A stretch of 64,000 nucleotides of DNA, from positions 1 through 64,000 of the forward strand of contig SVDZ01000014.1 of the NCBI GenBank assembly GCA_015057625.1, in the 5' to 3' direction. Positions 46,067 to 55,332 of the stretch are shown one piece after another. Position numbers and translations under genes: made by a program. Position 1 is the first letter of the stretch. The number at the start of each line of letters is the position of its first letter. This DNA is from Lachnospiraceae bacterium. Lineage in GTDB: Bacteria > Bacillota > Clostridia > Lachnospirales > Lachnospiraceae. Below the pieces are notes generated by a model that worked only from the letters and a program-made list of their open reading frames with translations, was not told the DNA's origin and made no database searches.

Positions 46067-46885
46067 ATGTCAGATAAGAAGATGCTTGTACTGGATATTG
46101 ACGGTACATTGACAAACAGCAAAAAAGAAATTACAGAAAATACTAAAAAGGCAATTAATGATATACAAAAAGACGGGCATATTATTGTTATAGCTTCAGG
46201 AAGACCAACAGCAGGAATTGTTAAGCTTGCTGACGAACTTGATTTAGATAAGTTTGGCGGATATGTATTGTCGTACAATGGAGCCAGAATAACAAATTGG
46301 AAGACAAAGAAAGTTATATACCAGAACATTCTTGACAATGATATGATTGGCGATTTGTACAGTTACGCAAAGAAAAATGATTTAGGTCTTGTTACCTACG
46401 AAGACAATAATGTAGTTACGGGAACGAGACATGATGAATATATTGAATTAGAGGCAAGAATTAACGGAATTCCAATCAAGGACGTGGATAACTTTGTGGA
46501 GTTCGTAGATTTTGATGTAAACAAATGTCTGTTTACAGCCCCTCTTGATACAGCAAAAGAACATGAAGAAACTATTGCTGCAAAGTTCAAGGGAGCAAGT
46601 GTGTACAGATCTGAGCCGTTCTTCATTGAAGTTATGCCACAGGGTGTAGATAAGGCAGCATCTTTGGATAAGCTTGTTAACATCCTAGGTATGAATCAGA
46701 AAGATACTATCTGTTGCGGTGACGGATTTAACGACTTATCTATGATTAAATATGCCGGCGTCGGTGTGGCAATGGAAAATGCTCAGGAGCAGGTTAAAAA
46801 GGAAGCGGATTTCATTACAAAGTCAAATGATGACGATGGAATTGTTCATGTGATTAATACATTCTTTAAAGAAAAGACAGCTTAG
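46067..46885 (+). CDS. Cof-type HAD-IIB phosphatase
   Basis: 272 residues. Motif I LVLDIDGTLTNSKKEIT, motif II IASGRP, cap domain ~85-195, motif III Lys in MPQGVDKAASLDKL and motif IV ICCGDGFNDLSMIKYAG. Likely a sugar-phosphate or flavin/pyridoxal-phosphate phosphatase. ATG 46067 follows AAGGGAG by six bases. The stop codon lies inside the first of three 26-bp direct repeats. Confidence 0.9.
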   Translation: MSDKKMLVLDIDGTLTNSKKEITENTKKAINDIQKDGHIIVIASGRPTAGIVKLADELDLDKFGGYVLSYNGARITNWKTKKVIYQNILDNDMIGDLYSYAKKNDLGLVTYEDNNVVTGTRHDEYIELEARINGIPIKDVDNFVEFVDFDVNKCLFTAPLDTAKEHEETIAAKFKGASVYRSEPFFIEVMPQGVDKAASLDKLVNILGMNQKDTICCGDGFNDLSMIKYAGVGVAMENAQEQVKKEADFITKSNDDDGIVHVINTFFKEKTA

Positions 46886-46958
46886 GAAAGCACGAAGTAT
46901 TCCGAGATTATGAAAGCACGAAGTATTCCGAGCTTAGGAAAGCACGAAGTGCTTCTCA
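46881..46958 (+). repeat. three 26-bp tandem repeats over the HAD gene stop codon
   Basis: Copies at 46881, 46907 and 46933 share GAAAGCACGAAGT(AT)TCCGAG. The first includes the TAG stop of the preceding gene. Each contains a small AAGCAC-GAA-GT(GC)TT-like hairpin. Confidence 0.8.
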
Positions 46959-46980
46959 CAATGTTATATTTACTGTACAA

Positions 46981-47006
46981 AAAAAGGAGCAATGCTCCTT
47001 TTTTTG
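46981..47006 (+). terminator. intrinsic terminator after HAD gene
   Basis: Stem AAAAAGGAGC / GCTCCTTTTT with loop AAT, followed by more T. Confidence 0.85.
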
Positions 47007-47093
47007 TTTGTTTCAAAAGTATATTATTATGTGGAATGTCGCATGGTTTTGCTTGGTGTGAATAAAATAACAATCTTTGGGCGAACAATTCGT

Positions 47094-47595
47094 CGTTTTA
47101 CCATCCATCTAAGAAATTTTTTAAATTTGATGGTAAGGGAAAATTGTTAATTATTTGTCATTTACCTTCGAATCAATCATTATATCATTTTGGAGGGTAT
47201 ATTAAGTTTGTCTATTATTTGTCAATTACCATCTAAACAAACAAATCTTGTATTTGGAAGGTAATTATCAAGTTAAGCTTGTTTTACCAATTACCATCCA
47301 AACAAACAAATCTTGTATTTGGAAGGTAATTATCAAGTTAAGCTTGTTTTACCAATTACCATCCAAACAAACAAATCTTGTATTTGGAAGGTAATTATCA
47401 AGTTAAGCTTGTTTTACCAATTACCATCCAAACAAGCAAATCTTGTATTTGGAAGGTAATTATCAAGTTAAGCTTGTTTTACCAATTACCATCCAAACAA
47501 ACAAATCTTATATTTAGATGGTAATTACTACGAAAAGCTTGTTTTACGACATACCTTCTAAGTAAACAATTTTCTTGTATGGAAGGTAATTACAA
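47094..47595. repeat. hairpin array 3: eight units, 64-65-bp period
   Basis: TTACC left-arm anchors lie at 47098, 47162, 47226, 47291, 47356, 47421, 47486 and 47551. A unit is AATTACCATCCAAA, a ~15-base loop, TTTGGAAGGTAATT (14-bp stem with one mismatch), then a ~21-bp linker TATCAAGTTAAGCTTGTTTT. Units 4-6 are almost identical and the outer ones progressively diverged, as expected for growth from the middle. Sequence is unrelated to arrays 1 and 2, but the architecture is the same. Confidence 0.85.
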
Positions 47596-47700
47596 ATTCA
47601 AGAACGCCTCAGCGTTCTTGCTGCGAAATGTGCGTCAGTCATGAGATAATTTACTCTGTAAGTTATGTGCCATATGCCTAATCGTCAATGGGGCCTCGCT

Positions 47701-49206
47701 CTATTTCACAACTCTGAAGTAAGCAGTATTTTCATCTTGTTCAACAAGCTCATATTTGTCCGAATTCTCATATAAATAAGTTGTTAAAGCACGTTCTTTA
47801 TCGATAAGAAAGGCGTCAAACTGGTATTTATCAAGAAGCTTTGTAAGAAAGTGAGCTTTGTCCTTTGATGTGTCATTTACGTCGTGGTTTAACAGGCTGT
47901 AAAGAGAGCAGTAGTCTCTTATTGGCTCGCCCGTGTAGACGTCAGCACGACCGTCCACATAAACTTGAACGTCAGAGAAGATTAACTCTCCGCCGTAATT
48001 GTAATCTGTAAATGGACGACTAGGAGCTTCCGATTTTATTAAATCAATAAACTTAGTGTCTAACTCTCTCTTTACTAAAATTCCATTTTTGTTTGATGTA
48101 TATCCGTTAAATAATCCCATTAATATAATAATTGAAAACAGTCCGATTAGTCCTGAAGATACAAGCTTGTCAGCTTTGCTTTCAGGGTTATTTAAAGTAA
48201 CCATTTTTGGAGCGTATCTAAATGTGTAGAAAGGAAGACTTATCATAAGAAATACAATAAAGCGTCCACTTCTAAAAAACATATAAGAGAAGAATGCAAA
48301 AATGATAAGGTCAGTTGCGTTAATATCTTTTTCTGTAGCAATTAAAGTGAGCAAACCAAAAGCAAATGGCATGAAGAAAAAGATAAGAATAGCAATCTCC
48401 TTAGCGTCAGGAGCTGCCCATTCGGCAATGAGTTTAAGCATGATTTTGTCGGCCATATTTTCATACGGATAAGCTAACATATGAGTTCCGTAAGGGTTAA
48501 TACATATAGCGATCATTGATGTTATTGCAGCACCTGCAAGCTTGATTAGTTTTGCATTTTCAAGTTTTGTAAAGACAACTTTTCCAAGTCTGAAATTAAA
48601 AGCTCCTGTGATAATCACAAATATGCAAAGCACATAAGAAAGATTTGACGAACCACCGTGGAAGTTTGCCCATAAAAGAGCAATAAGTGGAATGAAATAA
48701 ATACTCTTTTCTGATCTGTTTTCAATAAAATCGTACAGACATTTTAACTCAAAAAACAGAAGAAAGAAGCTGAACAAATGAGGTCTTCCAAAGCAGTATA
48801 TTTTGAAAAGCATTGTAGTGAATATAAGGAAAATTACTGTGTAAATGATGTTGTTAACAGTGTATTCCTTGCATACTGATACTAAAAGAATAAGCAAAAT
48901 AGCTGCAGCAATAAAACTGAAAAGAAATATTCCGTACTGCCCGCCAATATTGTATACAACTGCGAAGATAACTTCTGATAACCATTCGTGTGCGGTCCAT
49001 TTTAAACCAATTTCCTGTGCATACCATGAGAACATATCGTACTTAGGAAAAGCGTGATTCGATAGAATCCAATTTCCGGCTTTGATGTGCCACCAGAAAT
49101 CATTTCCGTTAAGTCCCATAGACATAAAGTAGGAAAGAATTCCAAGGCACAATGTCACAACGATAGTAACGTAAGCATATGTTGTCTGTGTCCATTTTTT
49201 TAGCAT
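47701..49206 (-). CDS. polytopic membrane protein, possible GT-C-type glycosyltransferase
   Basis: 501 residues with ~10-11 transmembrane helices and a C-terminal soluble domain (~400-501). Near the N terminus, after the first helix, GNDFWWHIKAGNWIL places acidic and His residues on an outside loop, as in GT-C enzymes (ArnT/PMT-like), which use lipid-linked sugar donors. WTAHEWLSE and a conserved FHGG also fit that group. Assignment is by topology and motif impression only. ATG 49206 follows GGAGG; a TTG at 49218 overlaps that site. It lies 27 bp after the ABC transporter gene, same strand. Confidence 0.6.
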   Translation of the reverse strand: MLKKWTQTTYAYVTIVVTLCLGILSYFMSMGLNGNDFWWHIKAGNWILSNHAFPKYDMFSWYAQEIGLKWTAHEWLSEVIFAVVYNIGGQYGIFLFSFIAAAILLILLVSVCKEYTVNNIIYTVIFLIFTTMLFKIYCFGRPHLFSFFLLFFELKCLYDFIENRSEKSIYFIPLIALLWANFHGGSSNLSYVLCIFVIITGAFNFRLGKVVFTKLENAKLIKLAGAAITSMIAICINPYGTHMLAYPYENMADKIMLKLIAEWAAPDAKEIAILIFFFMPFAFGLLTLIATEKDINATDLIIFAFFSYMFFRSGRFIVFLMISLPFYTFRYAPKMVTLNNPESKADKLVSSGLIGLFSIIILMGLFNGYTSNKNGILVKRELDTKFIDLIKSEAPSRPFTDYNYGGELIFSDVQVYVDGRADVYTGEPIRDYCSLYSLLNHDVNDTSKDKAHFLTKLLDKYQFDAFLIDKERALTTYLYENSDKYELVEQDENTAYFRVVK

Positions 49207-49233
49207 AAAAACCTCCAATAAATTAAGTGATAA

Positions 49234-51093
49234 TTATTCCATTTGAAGCTTTCTCATATGATAGAAAGCACCTTTTTTCTCCATAAGTTCATCATAAGAA
49301 CCGTATTCAATACATCCGCCGTTTCCGATAACAGCTATCTTATCGGCATTTCTGATTGTAGATAATCTGTGGGCAACGACAAAAGTAGTTCTGTTTGCCA
49401 CAAGATTGTCAAGGGCAGTCTGAATTTCGCGCTCAGAATTGCTGTCGAGAGCAGAAGTGGCCTCGTCGAGAATAATGACTTTAGGCTGTCTGATAAGAGC
49501 TCTTGCAATAGAGAGACGCTGTCTCTGACCTCCCGATAATTTGCCTCCGTGTTCTCCAATCATAGTATCTAGGCCGTCAGGCAGACTCTCGATAAAGGAT
49601 GAAAGATTAGCTGCTTTAATAGCTTCATCCAATTGCTTTTCTGTATATGAGTCCAGACCGTAAGTGATGTTGTCTCTGATAGAGCCTGAGAACAGAATAG
49701 TGGACTGTGGAACAACAGCCAAATGCTGTCTGTAGGTACGAAGATTCAGCTCATTCATATCGTATCCGTCCAAAGTAACTTTACCTTTGGTAGGCTTGTT
49801 GAAGCCGATAACAAGATTAAGAATAGTAGTTTTACCGGCACCTGATTCACCTACGAGGGCAATGGTTTCTCCGTGTCTAACAGTAAGATTGAGAGAAGAG
49901 AGAATCTCTTTGTCATTTTCATAAGAAAAGGCAGTGTCAATAAATTTAAAATCTCCCTGAACTGTTTGGAGCTTTATCTTTCCTTTATAATTTTCAACGT
50001 CGTGAGCTAAAAGAACCTCACCGACACTGTTTATAGACTCAGTTCCTTTGGCAATGTTTGGAAGCATAGTAATTAAGTTGCTTACCTGGTTGACAATAGT
50101 GGTGAAGTAACTTTGATACATTGCTATATCGCCCACTTTGATGCGACCTTTAAATGCAAGATAACCTGTAAATGCGAGACAAACTACCTGGAAGGACTGG
50201 AACAAACACCAGCTGACAGCACCGAAATTGGCCTGAACAATATCAAGCTTATAACCTTTGTGGGCAACCTCGTTGAGCTGGGATTCCATCTTTCTAATCT
50301 CTTCATTTTCAAGGGCATGAGCTCTTGTAACAGGAATGAGCTCTACCATTTCCATAACTCTCGCAGAGGTATTTTCCATTTCCTTTCTGAACTCGCGGTT
50401 TCGCTTGCGGATGGAGCGTCTGAATAGTGCAATAGTTCCACCTGCCACGGGTACAGTGAGAATAAAGAAAACAAATACAGTCATGCTCTTTGTGAGAGTG
50501 ATTGAAAGTGCAACAACAACATTAAGTCCGATAGTGAGAAGAGAAGAGAATATCTGAGAAGATAATGTCTCTATCGCTTCAACGTCACGAATAATCTTTG
50601 ACTGAAGTCGTCCTGATTCCATCTCTTTGTGGTAAGAAATAGAAAGCTGCTGGAGCTTTCTGATAAGAGCACTACGAAGAGTCGCCTCCACCTGACGAAT
50701 GGCACTGCTCTGACACTTGGTGTACAGATAATTCATTGGAAAGTTAAAAGCAATGAGCGCAATTATTATAATTACATTAATGAAAATATCCATATCCGTA
50801 TGTCCTTCAGGATAGGTGGCAATATTAATTATGTTTGACGTAATAATTGGTAAAACCCAGACAGGGCTGTGCTTTATAATAAAGAACAAAACGGCAAGAG
50901 CGAATCTGCCGTAATTACCTTTATAAAGACTGAAAAGAATCTTCATAGGGTGCTTTTTATTTTTTCCATAGATATTGATAAAGGAATTATCAAGCTCAAT
51001 GTTATATTTATTTGTATTTTCTGTTTTTTCCATATTATTTGTATTTTTTATATTATTTGTATTTTTTATATTATTTTTTTTCTTTTTAATCAT
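49234..51093 (-). CDS. ABC exporter (fused transmembrane and ATPase domains)
   Basis: ~619 residues. N-terminal low-complexity Asn/Lys/Thr segment from 18-bp DNA repeats (IKNTNN twice, 51030-51085). A six-helix ABC_membrane domain (~60-360) and an ATPase domain (~380-619) follow. The latter has Walker A GESGAGKTT, Q-loop VVPQSTILFSGS, signature LSGGQRQRLS, Walker B VIILDEATSALD and VAHRLSTIRNAD. A homodimeric or heterodimeric exporter of lipid, peptide or drug. No second half-transporter is adjacent, so it likely works as a homodimer. The substrate is unknown. Confidence 0.9.
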   Translation of the reverse strand: MIKKKKNNIKNTNNIKNTNNMEKTENTNKYNIELDNSFINIYGKNKKHPMKILFSLYKGNYGRFALAVLFFIIKHSPVWVLPIITSNIINIATYPEGHTDMDIFINVIIIIALIAFNFPMNYLYTKCQSSAIRQVEATLRSALIRKLQQLSISYHKEMESGRLQSKIIRDVEAIETLSSQIFSSLLTIGLNVVVALSITLTKSMTVFVFFILTVPVAGGTIALFRRSIRKRNREFRKEMENTSARVMEMVELIPVTRAHALENEEIRKMESQLNEVAHKGYKLDIVQANFGAVSWCLFQSFQVVCLAFTGYLAFKGRIKVGDIAMYQSYFTTIVNQVSNLITMLPNIAKGTESINSVGEVLLAHDVENYKGKIKLQTVQGDFKFIDTAFSYENDKEILSSLNLTVRHGETIALVGESGAGKTTILNLVIGFNKPTKGKVTLDGYDMNELNLRTYRQHLAVVPQSTILFSGSIRDNITYGLDSYTEKQLDEAIKAANLSSFIESLPDGLDTMIGEHGGKLSGGQRQRLSIARALIRQPKVIILDEATSALDSNSEREIQTALDNLVANRTTFVVAHRLSTIRNADKIAVIGNGGCIEYGSYDELMEKKGAFYHMRKLQME

Positions 51094-51418
51094 AATAAAC
51101 ACCTACTCTTATTATAATATCATTCATTCTATATGCCAAGAAAAAACGCGGGGGCGTTCCTGAACTAGTATATATCCTTTTGCTATTCTAAAGGTGTAGG
51201 TATCTCTTGGAAAGTAGAATAAATCAAGAATTCTTAACATGTAGTACCGTGACACTGCTTAAAATCCGCTTTTGCCTAAAAATAGGGATATAGGGAATAA
51301 AAACGTTACTCAGAAAAAAGTGGGAGGGATGAGACTGATGTTCTCATAGAATAAATTTTGTAACAATTTTTTTTTGAAAAAAATTTCTGGTATTTTTTTC
51401 TGTTACTTTTTTTATAGA

Positions 51419-51611
51419 TTTTTTTTTAATTGCTCCTTGAACATTTTTTACCCTTCCTCCCTCATCCAAATCCTCCTCCCTCATCTAACTGGGATGATTA
51501 TTTGCTCCCCCTATCTTACAATTACATTTTTTTCTACTTCTCACCTCACTTTTTTTCTCTTTTAACCTTCTTTTTTTTCTCCTTTTTTTCTCCCTTTTTT
51601 TTTGCTGTGTG
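51419..51611 (+). other. long pyrimidine-rich tract in a 980-bp gene-free gap
   Basis: The gap 51094-52072 has no convincing gene. On the + strand, ~51419-51611 is overwhelmingly T and C, with runs such as CTTCCTCCCTCATCC and TTTTTTCTCCTTTTTTTCTCC, including mirror-symmetric stretches. Short open frames across it are pure composition artefacts. The flanks (51110-51400, 51620-52050) are AT-rich with no clear motif. Confidence 0.6.
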
Positions 51612-52072
51612 ATTTTGCTGTTTAAACAGATAGTAAGTTAAAACGTTAATAGATTAATGTGATAAAACTCTAATATACTAAAACGATAACTGAAAAAATT
51701 GTGACAAGTATCCCTGAAATGTATACAAAAAAGCAGCAAAAATTTAGCTCTTTAAAGCAAAATAAAAACATAACAAATCTATCATATACACAAATGAAAA
51801 ATCAAACAATAACATAGGAAAATAACATGGATAAGGCTTGTGAAAACGGTTGATTTCAGGCGAGGAAAGGAGGAGGTGAAGAGTAGAATCCGAAGAATAT
51901 AAAAAGATACTTACGCAATTAAAATAATCGTTTAAAGGTTTAGTATAGACTCTAAAAATATATAAAAGAATGTCAATAAAGTACTTGAAAATTTACTACT
52001 AAAGAGTTATAATTTGATAAGCGATACAGCTAAAGAGACAAAAATCGACATATTTAGATGAAAGGAAAAGAC

Positions 52073-52753
52073 ATGAAGGAATTGCTTTTGTATCATGGCT
52101 CTCCCAATATTGTCAAGCATCCTACATTAGATAAAAGCAAAGAATATGCTGATTTTGGAGAGGGCTTTTACTGCAGTCGAAGTTCAGATATGGGTAAGGA
52201 GTGGGCATGCTCTTATGCAAGAGATGGCTACTTGAACAAATATGAACTAAATGCAGACGGATTGAGGATACTTGATCTCACTTCAAAGAAATATACAACT
52301 CTCCATTGGTTGGCAGTTTTAGCTGAAAACAGAAAGTTTAAAATCGCATCTCCACTGATGAGAACAGCTATTATCGGTCTGAAGAAGAACTTTCACATAG
52401 ATGTGGATAGGTATGATATCATCGTTGGCTACAGAGCTGATGATTCATATTATTCTTTTGTAAGAGCATTTATGAATAATGAAATATCTTTAGAGCAGCT
52501 ATACAATTCACTGGACAGAACAAAATCAGGCAAACAGTATGTAATCAAAAGTGAAAAAGCATTGGATCGTATTGAATTTGTGGGCTTTGAGCCGGTAAGT
52601 AGTGTGGAGTACTATTTTAAGAGACTTAAAAAGGACAATAAAGCCAGAGAATTGTACGATGATTTCGTATCTGTGGAAGATAAGGCAGGATTATTTATCC
52701 GAGAGTTTATTCTTAGGGAGGTACACGAAGATGATCCGCGCTTACAACGATAG
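52073..52753 (+). CDS. DUF3990-type protein, candidate ADP-ribosyltransferase-fold toxin
   Basis: 226 residues. The N terminus LLLYHGSPNIV plus FGEGFYCSR and ALxxAxxYA-like spacing (GKEWACSYARDGY) match DUF3990. The HG...GFY...E pattern resembles the H-Y-E core of ADP-ribosyltransferases; the later IVGYRADDSYYSF and GKQYVIKSEKAL are typical of the family. Enzymatic activity is inferred only. ATG 52073 is six bases after AAAGGA; an earlier ATG at 52058 overlaps it. The 3' end overlaps the Xre gene by 23 bp, a common toxin-antitoxin layout. Confidence 0.7.
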   Translation: MKELLLYHGSPNIVKHPTLDKSKEYADFGEGFYCSRSSDMGKEWACSYARDGYLNKYELNADGLRILDLTSKKYTTLHWLAVLAENRKFKIASPLMRTAIIGLKKNFHIDVDRYDIIVGYRADDSYYSFVRAFMNNEISLEQLYNSLDRTKSGKQYVIKSEKALDRIEFVGFEPVSSVEYYFKRLKKDNKARELYDDFVSVEDKAGLFIREFILREVHEDDPRLQR

Positions 52754-53381
52754 ATATGTTATGGATGCTGCCAATAATATGGGCGAGATGTTAGATTATA
52801 TTCAAAATATTTGTGAAATAGATCTTGATGATTTCTGGAGCATGTTCATAATGAGTGGATATGCAGGGATGTTTGAAAAAGGAGTTCCGGCCATTGTAGC
52901 CGGAATGTCAGGTATTGAGTTAGCCATTGAGATTGTAGGGAAATTAGAAAACACTAAGGAAATGCCGGACAAATATATAGAATATAAGACTTTGTCAGCC
53001 TATTGGATAGGTTGGATGATTGCCTATTATCAGTGGTATTCATGCAGAACATTTTCAGAAATAATAGAAGTAATCTCATTTGAAAACTTCAAGAGATTAC
53101 ATGATGAGTATCGTGATTATGACAACAAACAGATTATTGAAATAATTGATGCGGTTATGAATCAGGGTACAAAGGAGACTAACCTTTCTATTATAAGAAA
53201 GAAGAGTGGTCTTTCTCAAAGAGAGTTATCAAATCTCTCAGGAGTTAATATAAGAAGCATTCAGCAGTACGAGCAAAGAGCAAAGGACATAAATAAAGCA
53301 GCTGCATATTCTATAAAAGAACTTGCCAGAGTGCTTGCATGTCGAATGGAAGATTTGCTGGAATACAAGAATGCTGAATAA
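52731..53381 (+). CDS. Xre-family HTH protein, candidate antitoxin
   Basis: 216 residues. The N-terminal ~130 residues are helical and resemble DUF3791-like partners of DUF3990 proteins (tentative). The C-terminal ~65 residues are a Xre/Cro HTH: LSIIRKKSGLSQRELSNLSGVNIRSIQQYEQ, then AYSIKELARVLACRMEDLLEY. ATG 52731 has GGGAGG nine bases upstream, inside the preceding gene, so translation is coupled. It likely neutralises the toxin and autoregulates the pair. Confidence 0.7.
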   Translation: MIRAYNDRYVMDAANNMGEMLDYIQNICEIDLDDFWSMFIMSGYAGMFEKGVPAIVAGMSGIELAIEIVGKLENTKEMPDKYIEYKTLSAYWIGWMIAYYQWYSCRTFSEIIEVISFENFKRLHDEYRDYDNKQIIEIIDAVMNQGTKETNLSIIRKKSGLSQRELSNLSGVNIRSIQQYEQRAKDINKAAAYSIKELARVLACRMEDLLEYKNAE

Positions 53382-53554
53382 AACTAAATAGCCAATATCA
53401 GATATATTGTTCATGCAGTATGTCATTTTGATAGAATTTTCTCAAGTGGCAGCCCGACTATTAAGTTGGAGCTGCCTTCCTCTTTTTTGGGGCATTTTAT
53501 TGAACCTGAAGTTATTTTTAAAAATCAAGTTTGTTACAAAAATTAATTATGGTG

Positions 53555-53583
53555 TTGACAAAATGGTCTAATGATTGTAGACT
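53555..53583 (+). promoter_or_regulatory. BlaI-type promoter/operator
   Basis: TTGACA (53555-53560), a 17-bp spacer, and TAGACT (53578-53583). The palindrome GTCTA-N7-TAGAC (53566-53582) spans the spacer and the -10, placed for repression. A further half-site GTAGAC follows at ~53607. Confidence 0.75.
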
Positions 53584-53640
53584 AGCATCGTGAAGGTTTA
53601 CAGCAAGTAGACCAAAAAACAAATCTTAAGGAGAATTATT

Positions 53641-54006
53641 ATGGAAGATATAAGATTGGGATTGGTTGAAAGCCAGTTTGCTGATATTATTTGGAAAAAT
53701 GAGCCTATTGCTTCAGGGGATTTAGTAAAAATATGTCAGGAAAAACTGGAGTGGAAAAAATCCACAACATATACCATGCTGAAAAGATTATGTCAGCGCG
53801 GAATTTTTCAAAACGAAAATGGAGTAGTGACTTCAGTAATGAGCAAAGAAGAATTCGGTGCAGCACAAAGTGAGAAAATAATTGAGGAGTCGTTTTCAGG
53901 ATCATTTCCGGCATTTATTGCTGCTTTTGCATCCAGGAAAAAGCTTTCCAAAAAGGATATAGATGAGATTCAGAAAATGATTGATTCATACGAGGGGGGA
54001 GAGTAA
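53641..54006 (+). CDS. BlaI/MecI/CopY-family repressor
   Basis: 121 residues: winged-helix domain (LVESQFADIIWKNEPIASGDLVKIC, WKKSTTYTMLKRLCQRGIF) with the C-terminal dimerisation helix that carries the usual cleavage region (FAAFASRKKLSKKDIDEIQKMID). It represses its own operon through GTCTA/TAGAC palindromes and is inactivated by proteolysis from the BlaR1 partner encoded directly downstream. AAGGAG precedes the ATG. Confidence 0.9.
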   Translation: MEDIRLGLVESQFADIIWKNEPIASGDLVKICQEKLEWKKSTTYTMLKRLCQRGIFQNENGVVTSVMSKEEFGAAQSEKIIEESFSGSFPAFIAAFASRKKLSKKDIDEIQKMIDSYEGGE

Positions 54007-55332
54007 ATGGAACAGATTTTATCACAAATATGGCACAATTCCATTTCGGTAACTGTTTTGATAGTTGCAGTAATCGTTATTCGCGCTGTTTTTCAGAAAA
54101 TGCCAAAGTGGAGCATGTGCCTCTTATGGTTAATTGTCGCAACAAGATTAATTTGTCCGATACAGATTGAGAGTGATTTCAGTATGAATCCGGCCGGAAG
54201 CTTTACTTCCGGAATAGGTACTTTGGAACAAAAAATACAAAACAATTTGAATGGCCGGCAAACATTAAAGGCAGAGAAATCATTTGTTGAGCAAGAAGTT
54301 GATGGCAATGAAGTTGTAACCTTAAAGGTGGCTTTAGATTACAAAGAGATTGCCTTGAAAATATGGATTGCAGGAATGATTGTTATGACGACTTATGCAA
54401 TTATTTCATATGTTTTGTTAAAGAGAAAAGTTCGTACATCGATGAAAATCGAGTCGAATATATACTTGTGCGATTATATAGAAGGTCCCTTTGTTTTGGG
54501 AATGGTTCGACCAAAAATATATCTTCCTTCTTCTCTGAAGGGGGAAGACAGGGAGTACGTAATCAAGCACGAACGTATGCATTTGAAGAGAAAGGATTAT
54601 CTATGGAAACCGTTAGGTTTTTTGGTTTTGATTGTCTATTGGTTCCAGCCGTTGTGTTGGATTGCATATGTACTGTTTTGCAAAGATATTGAATATGCCT
54701 GTGATGAGAAGGCAATCAAAGGTGAGCTGGATTATTGGAGAAAAGAATATTGTCAGGTGCTATTGAAATGTAGTATACAAAAAAAATACATTGCTGCCTG
54801 TCCGGTGGCTTTTGGAGAAATTAGTGTGAAAGAAAGGGTAAAGAGTATTATGAATTACAAGAAAACATCAATTTTGATTGTTACATTTTTTATTATAATT
54901 TGTGCCGGTGCAACAGTCTGCTTTGCAACAAGTCAAAAGACTTTGAAATTCGACACATCAAAGGTGAAAGTTGATTATGGGAAGTCAGAGATTTATTCAA
55001 AGAGCGAAATGAATGAGGCAATTAATATTATTTATAAGAAATTCTCAAGCTGGAATGTGGGAGAGCTTCAAAGTATTGAATATTCAACAGATAGCGCAGC
55101 AAAGGATGAGTTTAATGTTAAGTGGCTTCAATCATTATTGAATGCACGAAGGGAAAAAGATGAAGAATTGGATGAAGAATTGGATGAGTGTATTTTGTTT
55201 AAATCTTCATTCCATACTACAAAGGATGCAATTTACGAGGGCTTCAATGAAGATGCAGATTATGTAGACTGGCAGTGGTGGCTTGGTAGGAGCAAAGGCG
55301 GAGAGTGGAAACTGATTTCCTGGGGATATTAG
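54007..55332 (+). CDS. BlaR1/MecR1-type M56 metallopeptidase
   Basis: 441 residues. Four transmembrane helices (~15-35, ~38-55, ~115-135, ~290-310) surround a gluzincin domain with zinc motif VIKHERMHLKRKDY (HExxH) and EYACDEKAI. The extracytoplasmic C terminus (~315-441) is not a penicillin-binding sensor but a small DUF4829-like domain (SEMNEAINIIYKKFSSWNVGEL). So the signal sensed is probably not a beta-lactam; this is inference. The start codon immediately follows the BlaI stop (coupled). No beta-lactamase or efflux gene is adjacent. Confidence 0.85.
   Translation: MEQILSQIWHNSISVTVLIVAVIVIRAVFQKMPKWSMCLLWLIVATRLICPIQIESDFSMNPAGSFTSGIGTLEQKIQNNLNGRQTLKAEKSFVEQEVDGNEVVTLKVALDYKEIALKIWIAGMIVMTTYAIISYVLLKRKVRTSMKIESNIYLCDYIEGPFVLGMVRPKIYLPSSLKGEDREYVIKHERMHLKRKDYLWKPLGFLVLIVYWFQPLCWIAYVLFCKDIEYACDEKAIKGELDYWRKEYCQVLLKCSIQKKYIAACPVAFGEISVKERVKSIMNYKKTSILIVTFFIIICAGATVCFATSQKTLKFDTSKVKVDYGKSEIYSKSEMNEAINIIYKKFSSWNVGELQSIEYSTDSAAKDEFNVKWLQSLLNARREKDEELDEELDECILFKSSFHTTKDAIYEGFNEDADYVDWQWWLGRSKGGEWKLISWGY

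Noticed and set aside
47094..47595. Integron attC array
   Set aside because: attC sites flank gene cassettes and need an integrase; here units are tandem with 21-bp linkers and no genes between them, and the core GTTRRRY sites are absent.
51374..51612. Short plus-strand ORFs of Phe/Leu/Ser/Pro-rich composition
   Set aside because: Pure consequence of the polypyrimidine tract; no start signals.
53641..55332. Beta-lactam resistance operon
   Set aside because: The BlaR1-type protein lacks a penicillin-binding sensor domain and no beta-lactamase gene is adjacent.
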